Source: Polyangiaceae bacterium
GTDB taxonomy: Bacteria; Myxococcota_A; Polyangia; Polyangiales; Polyangiaceae
Direction: 5' to 3'
Assembly: GCA_020846005.1 (NCBI GenBank)
Contig: JADLEQ010000090.1
Coordinates: forward strand, 1-46,016
DNA: 46,016 nt
Positions 1 through 6,540 of this stretch are shown one piece after another. A program made the translations under genes and the position numbers. The stretch's first letter is position 1; every line of letters begins with the position of its first letter. The notes beneath the pieces are model-generated. The model worked only from the letters and a program-made list of their open reading frames with translations, had not been told where the DNA came from and did not search any database.

Positions 1-152
1 GCACCGACGAGCTGGCCTCGAGAGCCCCTCCCGCCCGTGGGCAGGCAGCGGATGGCGTGGCCGTCCGTCAGCTCGTAGGGATCTCCCGAGCTGAGCTGTT
101 TGGCCCAGAACGGGCCGCGCCCCGTGCCGCTAGACGCCGAACCGTCGCTCAT
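1..152 (-). CDS. N-terminal part of an unidentified protein (runs off the window)
   Basis: An ATG at 152-150 opens a frame that stays open to the window edge, giving about 50 residues. The start reads MSDGSASSGTG, followed by PFWAKQLSSGDPYELTDGHA and a Gly/Arg stretch. The third-position GC is high, which supports coding. The wording (a 'GDPYEL-DGHAI' phrase) reminds me of the N-termini of myxobacterial Uma2-type (PD-(D/E)XK nuclease-fold) proteins, but the catalytic part would lie outside the window, so this is only a suggestion. The gene is divergent from the viperin gene, with about 215 bp between the two starts. Confidence 0.45.
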   Translation of the reverse strand, partial: MSDGSASSGTGRGPFWAKQLSSGDPYELTDGHAIRCLPTGGRGSRGQLVG

Positions 153-204
153 GCGGCGAGGATAGCGCAGCCGCGACGGCCCGCCATGCGCCCGTGGCGG
201 TCGC

Positions 205-249
205 GCCGATCGCGATCACCCGCGGCGGCCGCCCCCGCCGATCGCGATC
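205..249. promoter_or_regulatory. Two identical GATCGCGATC palindromes upstream of the viperin gene
   Basis: A 13-bp direct repeat (GCCGATCGCGATC) occurs at 205-217 and 237-249. Each copy contains the perfect 10-bp palindrome GATCGCGATC (208-217 and 240-249). The repeat distance of 32 bp is about three helical turns, so a dimeric regulator could bind both on one face of the DNA. The pair lies in the divergent intergenic region, 119 bp before the viperin start. The same 10-mer also occurs inside a coding region near 8944-8953, so chance is possible. Confidence 0.3.
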
Positions 250-353
250 GAGCTCCGGCCGCGTCCCCTCACGGGAATTCACGCAGTCGAGCCGTTGCCG
301 GCGCCGGCACGTCGGTTGCGATGGAGGCCGCAGACCCAGCCTCGCGCTGCGGC

Positions 354-360
354 AAGGAGG
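354..360 (+). promoter_or_regulatory. Shine-Dalgarno site that fixes the viperin start
   Basis: AAGGAGG is a near-perfect anti-SD match, seven bases before the GTG at 368. It decides in favour of GTG-368 over the longer open frame from 194, whose extra 58 residues are Arg/Ser-rich and unlike any viperin N-terminus. Confidence 0.75.
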
Positions 361-367
361 ATCTCCA

Positions 368-1402
368 GTGAGCGCCACCATCCGGAACCAGCAGGGCAGC
401 GACCCACTTCTCGACTCGGAGGGCCCGGGCGCGCGCGCGCTCGGCCCGCGCCGCGACTCGGTCGCCGCGGGCGGAGTCGGGGGGCCCGGCGACGTCGCGC
501 TCGCCGCGGTGAACTTCCACATCCTCAGCGCGTGCGACGCCCGCTGCGACTTCTGCTTCGCCACGTTCCCCGGCGTGCGCGGCCGCCTCGCGGCGCCTGA
601 CGCGCGCCGCCTGATCACGCTCCTGCGCGCGCACGGCGCCGAGAAGCTCACCTTCGCCGGCGGCGAGCCCACGCTGCACCCGGATCTCGAGGGGTACCTG
701 CGTCACGCGAAGGGTGAGGGCCTCGTCACCGGCGTCGTCACGAACGGGTCGCGGCTGCAGCCGCTCCTCGCGCGCGCAGCGGACGCGATCGACTGGGTGG
801 CGCTGTCCGTCGACTCCGCCAGCGAGGCCACGCAGCGGGCCCTGGGCCGCGGCGGCGGGGACCACGTCGCCCGCGCCGTCCGGCTCTCCGATCTGTGCCG
901 CGCCGCGGGTGTACGCCTGAAGGTGAACACCGTCGTCACGTCCCTCACCTGGGAGGAGGACCTGACGGAGCTCCTGCGCCGCCTCGCGCCCGAGCGGTGG
1001 AAGCTCTTCCAGGTGCTCCGCGTCGAGGGCCAGAACGACGGGCGCGTCGAGCGGCTGCTCATCTCGCGCGAGCAGTTCTCGGCCTTCGTGGCCCGCCACG
1101 CGCGGCTGGCGGAGGCGGGCGTGACGCTCGTGCCGGAGGACAACGACGCGATCACCGACTCCTACGTCATGATCGATCCGCTCGGCCGCCTCTACGGCGA
1201 CACGGGTGGCATACATCGCGTGGGGCCCTCCGTCCTCGAGGCCGGGGTCGACGCGGCGCTCGCGGCGGTCGGCTTCCAGCCCGAGAAGCTGCGCGCCCGC
1301 GGCGGGCTGTACGACTGGGCGCCGCCGCGCCGCCACCTCCCGATCCTCGCCGGCCGCCCGACTCGACCGCCGCGCGCGGGGGGCGGCTACCCGCCGGGGT
1401 AG
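368..1402 (+). CDS. Prokaryotic viperin homologue (radical SAM ddh-nucleotide synthase)
   Basis: The protein has 344 residues from GTG-368. Viperins are radical-SAM enzymes that dehydrate a ribonucleoside triphosphate to a 3'-deoxy-3',4'-didehydro-NTP, a chain terminator for viral polymerases. Visible features: the [4Fe-4S] motif CDARCDFCF (C56, C60, C63); GGEPTLHP at 98-105 (the SAM-contact GGE); KVNTVV at 185-190; PERWKLFQ at 208-215; EGQND at 220-224; and VPEDND...DSYVMIDPLGR (255-274). Near the end comes RGGLYDW (311-317), the counterpart of the RGGKYIW of animal viperin. As I recall from animal viperin, K185, N187, R210, K212 and Y266 match CTP-binding positions. The N-terminal 40 residues are low-complexity, with no amphipathic helix. 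No adjacent nucleotide kinase, a frequent partner of bacterial viperins, is seen. The last 16 bp overlap the 3' end of the convergent glycohydrolase gene. Family assignment is strong; which NTP is used cannot be read from the sequence. Confidence 0.93.
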   Translation: MSATIRNQQGSDPLLDSEGPGARALGPRRDSVAAGGVGGPGDVALAAVNFHILSACDARCDFCFATFPGVRGRLAAPDARRLITLLRAHGAEKLTFAGGEPTLHPDLEGYLRHAKGEGLVTGVVTNGSRLQPLLARAADAIDWVALSVDSASEATQRALGRGGGDHVARAVRLSDLCRAAGVRLKVNTVVTSLTWEEDLTELLRRLAPERWKLFQVLRVEGQNDGRVERLLISREQFSAFVARHARLAEAGVTLVPEDNDAITDSYVMIDPLGRLYGDTGGIHRVGPSVLEAGVDAALAAVGFQPEKLRARGGLYDWAPPRRHLPILAGRPTRPPRAGGGYPPG

Positions 1403-2466
1403 CGCTCCCGGTGGGCGCTGGCGTCGAACGCCCCGGCGCGGAGCGCGGCGAGGTCGGCCGCGAGGGTCTCGATCACGTCGCGGAGCTCGACGCGCGCGAG
1501 CCAACGCTCGGGGATCGCGGCGAGGCCCAGCGTGAGGCCGAGGAGCTGGCCGGTCATGCTGCCGGTGGAGTCGCTGTCGCCGCTGTGGTTCACCGCGAGG
1601 AGGACGCCGTGCTCGAACGAGCGGGCGACGAGCGCGCAGTACACCGCGATCGCCAGCGCCTCTTCGGCGACCCAGCCGCCGCCGAGGGACTCCACCGCGG
1701 CCGGCGCGGGGGCCACGTCGCCTCTCGCGAGCGCCACCGAGGCGTCGAGGGCGCGGAGCGTCTCCCCCGACGCCGGGCGCTCGGCGATGAACGCGCGCGT
1801 CCTCGCGATCGCCTCGGCCAGCGGGAGGCGGCGCTGGAGGTGGGCGATGAGCATCGCGAACGCCCCGCCGGCGACGATGCCCGTCGGGTGACCGTGCGTC
1901 ACCGCCGACGCCTCCGCTCCGAGCTCGTAGGCCAGCCGCTCGCTCGCCGCCACGAGCCCGATCGGCGCGACCCGCATGACGGTGCCGCACCCCTTGCTGT
2001 CGTTCCGCGCCGGCTCTCCGAAGGACCGCGTCGCCGCGCCGAGGGCGGACAGGCACGTCACGCCGGGGCCGCGCCGGCTGGAGAGCCGCGCCTCACGCAC
2101 GAGCCAGCCATCCGGCCACTCGGGGCCCTCGGTCCCCACCGCGCGCGGCCTCGAGCCCTGCGTGAAGTACCAGCGGAGGTAGGCGTGATGGATCGCGCTC
2201 CCCGGAGCGGCGGGCTCCCGGTGGGCGCCGCGCGCGACCGCTCGCAGGAGGCCCTCCGCGGTGAACAACGTCATCTGCGTGTCATCGGTGATGGCGCCCT
2301 CGCGCCCGTACGCCTCGGCGAAGTCCCTGACGCCCGCCGGCCCGAAGCGCGCCTGGATCCGCGCCAGGTCGTCGAACTCGATGGGCGCGCCGAGCGCGTC
2401 CCCGACGGCGCCGCCGAGCAAGCACCCTCGGACGCGATCTGCCTCTTCTCGCTGCACCGACCCCAT
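1387..2466 (-). CDS. ADP-ribosylglycohydrolase family protein (DraG/ARH fold)
   Basis: The protein has 359 residues from ATG-2466. This family removes ADP-ribose from proteins or small molecules using two Mg2+ ions. The metal-binding motifs are intact: GAVGDALGAPIEF (19-31), TDDTQMT (60-66), HGHPTGI (191-197) and NHSGDSDSTG (293-302), so an active enzyme is expected. The frame is also open upstream of ATG-2466 for about 96 codons, but the fold clearly begins at EADRVRGCLLGG, so the short start is preferred. The gene is convergent with, and overlaps, the viperin gene. That could mean a shared defence role or simple crowding; such glycohydrolases are also ordinary housekeeping genes in myxobacteria. 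Confidence 0.88.
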   Translation of the reverse strand: MGSVQREEADRVRGCLLGGAVGDALGAPIEFDDLARIQARFGPAGVRDFAEAYGREGAITDDTQMTLFTAEGLLRAVARGAHREPAAPGSAIHHAYLRWYFTQGSRPRAVGTEGPEWPDGWLVREARLSSRRGPGVTCLSALGAATRSFGEPARNDSKGCGTVMRVAPIGLVAASERLAYELGAEASAVTHGHPTGIVAGGAFAMLIAHLQRRLPLAEAIARTRAFIAERPASGETLRALDASVALARGDVAPAPAAVESLGGGWVAEEALAIAVYCALVARSFEHGVLLAVNHSGDSDSTGSMTGQLLGLTLGLAAIPERWLARVELRDVIETLAADLAALRAGAFDASAHRERYPGG

Positions 2467-2863
2467 GCGCCCAACCTCGCACGCAACGCCGCCGCGCGCC
2501 ATCGGCGCGGGCGCGGCGCGCAGGCGCCCGGCGAGCTCGGCGGCGCCAGCGGCGCGCTCATGGCCGGCGAGGGGGTCGGCGTCCCCCGTGCGGTCGTTCC
2601 GGCGCGCGGCGGTGGAGCCGAGCTCCCCGAGCCGCCCAGCCGTCCGGAGCTGCGCCGAGACGAGGGCGCCGAGCGCCGCCCACGACGGCCGGGGAGGTGC
2701 CGCACCTCCGCGCTCGGGGGCGGGGGTGTCCGCCGGCGCCCGGCCGATGCCCAAGGCGCCGGCCCGGGCCCGACGGAGCAGCGGCTCGGCGCGCGAGCCC
2801 CGCCGGCTCCCCCGGCATCGCGTCGAGGACCTCCGCGACCGTCACGCGCCGCCAATCTGGCAT
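2467..2863 (-). pseudogene. Possible frameshifted coding stretch upstream of the glycohydrolase
   Basis: An ATG at 2863 opens MPDWRRVTVAEVLDAMPGEP, which reads like protein and has G/C at almost every third position for about 25 codons. The third-position pattern then moves to another frame, which runs without a stop straight into the glycohydrolase frame (through PSWAALGALVSAQL and AARRNDRTGDADPLAGHERA). Either a small gene has suffered a frameshift (real or a sequencing error), or this is a degraded N-terminal extension of the glycohydrolase. No domain is recognised. It fills the otherwise gene-free 2467-2899 interval. Confidence 0.3.
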
Positions 2864-2899
2864 GGGCCGTCGCGCGGGCTCGTGTAGGCTGTCGGTCGC

Positions 2900-4147
2900 T
2901 TGACCACGCTGACGACCGACACCGGTGAAATCCACCTCGCTCCAGATGTTGGCGCCGCCGCCGCGGGCGCGTTCGCCGCCGCGGTGGTCGCGTTGTCGAG
3001 ATCGGCGTCGATCGACCTCGGGGTGGAGCTGCCGATCCCGATCGTCGTGACGATCGAGGCGCTCGGCGTGCGCGGCGCCATCGCGCTGCTCGAGGCCGAC
3101 GTCTACGACCCAGAGGGGCTGGCGAGGATCTTCGTGTTCGACGATCGCGAGGCGTACGCGACGTACCTTCGCGACCGTGCGTGGCGGCGTCCGGGCACAC
3201 CCTCCGGCGCGCCGCCCCACGTCGAGGTCGCGCTCCTGCCGCGCGAGGACGCCGAGCCAGCCGTCGGTGAGCAGCTCGATCGCCTTGGGTGGCAAGTCGC
3301 GGGCGCCCCCTACGTGATCGTGGGTGCCGCCGCCGCCGGGGCCGCGCCGCGCCCGGTGACCGCGCGCGAGCTGTCGATGTTGGAGGCGTTCGCCCTCGCG
3401 CTCACGCACGCGGACAGAGACGCCGACGTGCTCGAGCGCCTGGCGGAGGCGGCCTCGGAAGGCGAGCGAACCTCGCGGACCGTGCGCGTCGCCGCCCACG
3501 CGGGTGAGCTCGAGGTCGCGCTCGAGCTCGGCGAGGCGCCCGCGGCGGAGTGGCGGACGCCGCGGCAGCTCGTGGATGAGCTCCTGGTGCCGCGCGCGGC
3601 CGACGCCGACGTGAAGCTGCACGCCTTCCTCTACAAGGCGGCGGTCGAGCTCGTGGCTCAGGCTGCGCGCGAGGACGTGCCGCGGGAGGAGCTCGTCCGC
3701 AGCGCCGCGACCTCGTTGCTCGTGGAGTCCATCGTGGTCGGCGGTCCCACGTTCCTCGCGTTCGACCCGGCCGGCCTCGAGCACCTGCTCTTCGAGCGCT
3801 TCCCCGTCCGGGTGCCGCTCGAGCCGAGGCGAGCGGCCGGCCAGGTCGAGGGCCTGCGGGCGTTCTTCGCGTTCCTGCTCGAGGAGGCGCAGGCCCCGTG
3901 GGCTCAGGCGTGCCTCGACGCGCTCGGTGGCGACACCGCCGCGCGCTTCGAGGCGGCGCTCGCGGACACCAGCCGCTACGACGAGGCGAAGCAGGCGATC
4001 CTCGAGTTCCGCAATTGGCGGCCGCCCGGGCCGAGCGCCGCGGACCGCGCGGAGCGGGCGCGCCGCGCCGCGGCGGCCGCGGCGGCGCACCGCGACGAGA
4101 AGCGCCGGCGGAAGGCCAAGCGCGCCGCTCGCGCGAAGCGACGTTGA
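2900..4147 (+). CDS. Hypothetical protein with Lys/Arg-rich tail
   Basis: The frame gives 415 residues starting at TTG-2900; no in-frame ATG or GTG gives a better start close by, so the true start is uncertain. The body is acidic and mostly alpha/beta, with phrases such as LPIPIVVTIEALGVRGAIAL and RIFVFDDREAYATYLRDRAW. A second helical half has YKAAVELVAQAAREDVP. The last 40 residues are an Ala/Arg/Lys helix ending KRRRKAKRAARAKRR, which looks like a nucleic-acid- or polyanion-binding tail. There is no signal peptide or membrane segment, so it is probably cytoplasmic. I do not recognise the family; it may belong to one of the DUF families built around a short HEPN-like or SEC-C-associated helical region, but I cannot show this. 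Confidence 0.72.
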   Translation: MTTLTTDTGEIHLAPDVGAAAAGAFAAAVVALSRSASIDLGVELPIPIVVTIEALGVRGAIALLEADVYDPEGLARIFVFDDREAYATYLRDRAWRRPGTPSGAPPHVEVALLPREDAEPAVGEQLDRLGWQVAGAPYVIVGAAAAGAAPRPVTARELSMLEAFALALTHADRDADVLERLAEAASEGERTSRTVRVAAHAGELEVALELGEAPAAEWRTPRQLVDELLVPRAADADVKLHAFLYKAAVELVAQAAREDVPREELVRSAATSLLVESIVVGGPTFLAFDPAGLEHLLFERFPVRVPLEPRRAAGQVEGLRAFFAFLLEEAQAPWAQACLDALGGDTAARFEAALADTSRYDEAKQAILEFRNWRPPGPSAADRAERARRAAAAAAAHRDEKRRRKAKRAARAKRR

Positions 4148-4149
4148 CG

Positions 4150-4490
4150 CGAGCGAAGCGGGAGCGCCGGCCGGCTGCCTGGACCACCTCCCCCCCTACG
4201 GAGCCTCGTGCGCGCCTGGCCTGGAGCGCTGGTCGCGCGCCACGGGCAGCGGCGTGCCCGGCTGCGCCGAGAGCCCGGATTCCTCCGGCGGTGCAGCTCG
4301 GGCGGCACGTGGGCGGTGAATCCCTCCTCAGCCTGCCCCGCCGGAGCGCCCTCCTGCGACCCCGTGGGGACGTGGACGTACCCACTGCCGGAGGTGGTCG
4401 AGTCCCCCATGCGCGTCACGTTCGAGGGCGACACGCGCACGGGCCGCCTGGAGGCGCGGGACACCGGCTCCTGCCGGGGTGACGCCAGCG
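4150..4490 (+). pseudogene. Possible remnant of a Cys-containing secreted or lipoprotein gene
   Basis: This 405-bp gap has no intact gene. One frame reads GASCAPGLERWSRATGSGVP; after a shift of frame the text continues CSSGGTWAVNPSSACPAGAP, then CDPVGTWTYPLPEVVESP and MRVTFEGDTRTGRLEARDTG. The second part has G/C at nearly every third base, and 'CDPVGTWTY' is typical of myxobacterial lipoproteins. No start codon with a ribosome site joins the pieces. A decayed gene is the simplest reading; chance open frames in GC-rich DNA cannot be ruled out. Confidence 0.28.
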
Positions 4491-4552
4491 CAGCTCCCAC
4501 GGGGCCCCGCGGCCAGCTCGCCGCGGCTCGGGGGTGGGCGCGGGCGCCGCGC

Positions 4553-5785
4553 TCACGCCACGCTCACCGAGAAGCCACGCTCGGCGTAGAGTGAGCGCGC
4601 CAGGTTCAGGATCTGGATCTGGGAGGTGCCGCCGCCGATCGTGAGGAGCTTGGCGTCCCGCGTGAGGCGCTCGACGGGGAAGTCCTGGAGGTACCCGTAG
4701 CCGCCGAGCACCTGGACCGCATCCATGCCCACCTGGACGGCGGCCTCGGTCGCGTAGAGCTTGGCGGCGCAGGCGTCCTTCCACGTGGCCTTGCCCTGCT
4801 TGGCCTGCCAGATCTGCTGGTGCACGAGGTTACGCACGTTGTTGTACGCGACGTACATGCCCGCGATCTTGTCCTGCACGAGCTGGAAGCGCGCGAGCTC
4901 CTTGCCCCACTGCCTGCGCTCCACCGTGTAGCGCAGACACTCGTCGAGGCAGCGCTCGATGATGCCGGCGCACATCGGCGCGGAGCCGGTGCGCTCCCCC
5001 GCGAACACGTCCTTCACCTGGTCACGTGCGCCCTCCGGCTCACCGCCGAGGAGCTGGTCCCGGCCGACGCGCACGTCGTTCAGGAACACCTCGCCCGTCG
5101 GCGAGGAGCGCATGCCCATCTTCTTCATCGGCTTGGAGACCTCGAGGCCCGGGGTGCCGCGCTCGAGCACGAACGGGTGCACGTTGCGCCGGTCGTCCCG
5201 CGCGCCCTCGCCCTCGATGCGGGCGTAGATCACGAACACGTCCGCGTACGGGGCGTTCGTGATGAAGATCTTGGAGCCGGAGAGCACCCAGCCGTCGCCG
5301 TCTCGGCGCGCGAGCGTCTGCATCGAGAAGGCGTCGGAGCCCGCGCCCGGCTCGGTGACGCCCCAGCAGCCGATCTTCTCCAGGGTGAGCACCGGCAGCG
5401 CCCAGCGCTCGATCTGCTCCGGCGTGCCCTTCTGCAGGAGCGTCGCGCCGGCGAGGCCCAGCGTCGCGCCGAAGGAGAGGCAGAACCCCGGGTTGACGCG
5501 GCAGAGCTCCCAGGTGGTGAGCGCGGCGATCGCCGGGTCGCGGCTGGGATCCTCGCCCTCGCCGCCGCCGCGGAACGCCTCGCCCCGCCGCTTCTTCTCC
5601 ATCACCTTGCGCGCGGACTGCGCCACCAGCTCCGCCATGCCAAAATCCTGAAACAGCTTGCGCATGAGCTCGTAGGGGAGCGCGCGGCCCTCCTCGAGAT
5701 CGGGCGTCGCCGGCTCGAGGTGCGTCGCCAGCCACTGGCGGAGCACGCTCCGCATCATCTCCTGCTGCTCGTTCCACTCGAACAT
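4553..5785 (-). CDS. Acyl-CoA dehydrogenase family protein
   Basis: The protein has 410 residues from ATG-5785, with GGAGGT six bases upstream (the longer open frame to 5932 adds a Pro/Arg-rich stretch and is rejected). It is an FAD-dependent flavoprotein that oxidises acyl-CoA thioesters to enoyl-CoA, passing electrons to ETF. Visible motifs are WGVTEPGAGSDAFSM (141-155), the ERRQWGKEL helix (289-297), QVLGGYGYLQDFPVERLTRDAK (around 358-379) and the FAD-site GGGTSQIQ (384-391). The position that carries the catalytic Glu in medium-chain enzymes (E of the usual YEGT) is Gly385. E264, in FAGERTGS, sits where isovaleryl/long-chain types carry their base, so activity through that residue is possible. 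The gene stands alone, divergent from the SYLF lipoprotein. Confidence 0.9.
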   Translation of the reverse strand: MFEWNEQQEMMRSVLRQWLATHLEPATPDLEEGRALPYELMRKLFQDFGMAELVAQSARKVMEKKRRGEAFRGGGEGEDPSRDPAIAALTTWELCRVNPGFCLSFGATLGLAGATLLQKGTPEQIERWALPVLTLEKIGCWGVTEPGAGSDAFSMQTLARRDGDGWVLSGSKIFITNAPYADVFVIYARIEGEGARDDRRNVHPFVLERGTPGLEVSKPMKKMGMRSSPTGEVFLNDVRVGRDQLLGGEPEGARDQVKDVFAGERTGSAPMCAGIIERCLDECLRYTVERRQWGKELARFQLVQDKIAGMYVAYNNVRNLVHQQIWQAKQGKATWKDACAAKLYATEAAVQVGMDAVQVLGGYGYLQDFPVERLTRDAKLLTIGGGTSQIQILNLARSLYAERGFSVSVA

Positions 5786-5910
5786 CGGGACACCTCCGAC
5801 CCGCGAGCATCGCCGAACGGGCGCCGGGCGTCCACGCCGGCGCGGCGGGGGCGCCGCCGCGGTGCGCCATTGAACGAGCGCCGCGCGAGCGGGCACGCAG
5901 GGGCAACCCC

Positions 5911-6531
5911 ATGGTCCACTCTCTCCGCCCACCGCGTCCGCTCCTCCTCGCGCTGCTCTCCTCCGCGCTCGGCCTGGCCGCCTGTGGCGGCGCCGGCTGG
6001 GAGCCCCGATCGCCCGCCTCGGGGGGAACCGAGGTCGCGCGCACCAGCCCCGCCGAGCGCGCAGAGAGCGAGGTCGAGGGCGCGGTCGAGGAGCTGCTCG
6101 CGCACGATCCCTCGATGGCGCGGTTCTTCGACGAGGCGTACGGCTTCGCCGTGTTCCCGAGCGTCGGCAAGGGCGGCGCGGGGATCGGCGGCGCCTACGG
6201 GCGCGGCTACGTGTACGAGCGGGGCGTGCCGGTCGGCACGACCAGCCTCGCGCAGGTGACGGTCGGCTTCCAGCTCGGCGGGCAGGCGTTCACCGAGGTC
6301 CTGTTCTTCCAGGACGAGCGCGCGCTCCGGGAGTTCCAGCAGGGCAACTTCGAGCTCGGCGCGCAGGCGTCGGCCGTCGCGGTGACCTCCGGCGCCTCCG
6401 CGGACGCCAGCTACGCCGACGGCGTCGCCGTCTTCACCCTGGTGAAGGGCGGGCTGATGTACGAGGCGACGGTGGCCGGGCAGAAGTTCGCCTACCGGCA
6501 CGCCGCCCCGCAGCCGGTCGCGGAGCGCTGA
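5911..6531 (+). CDS. SYLF/Ysc84-domain lipoprotein
   Basis: The protein has 206 residues. A hydrophobic signal ends in the lipobox LAAC (Cys at about 25), so this is probably a membrane-anchored lipoprotein. The rest is a SYLF (lipid-binding, Ysc84-type) domain: YGFAVFPSVGKGGAGIGGAY, then GRGYVYERG, QVTVGFQLGGQAFTEVLFF and KGGLMYEATVAGQKFAY. This is the bacterial secreted form of the family, thought to bind phospholipid or actin-like filaments in other organisms; its role in bacteria is not settled. ATG-5911 is 125 bp from the divergent acyl-CoA dehydrogenase start. Confidence 0.88.
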   Translation: MVHSLRPPRPLLLALLSSALGLAACGGAGWEPRSPASGGTEVARTSPAERAESEVEGAVEELLAHDPSMARFFDEAYGFAVFPSVGKGGAGIGGAYGRGYVYERGVPVGTTSLAQVTVGFQLGGQAFTEVLFFQDERALREFQQGNFELGAQASAVAVTSGASADASYADGVAVFTLVKGGLMYEATVAGQKFAYRHAAPQPVAER

Positions 6532-6540
6532 GCGCCGCCC

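Noticed and set aside
194-367. Longer N-terminus for the viperin homologue (58 extra residues)
   Set aside because: The extra part is Arg/Ser-rich and unlike viperins, while AAGGAGG is correctly spaced before GTG-368.
368-1402. MoaA, NifB or peptide-modifying radical-SAM enzyme
   Set aside because: It lacks the C-terminal cluster Cys of MoaA and SPASM proteins and carries the viperin C-terminal blocks.
269-2056. Long reverse-strand open frame of 595 codons across the viperin gene
   Set aside because: Arg/Pro/Ala-rich shadow of the viperin and glycohydrolase genes with no domain or start signal.
895-2928. Long forward open frame of 677 codons opposite the glycohydrolase
   Set aside because: Antisense shadow produced by very high GC; it has no recognisable motif.
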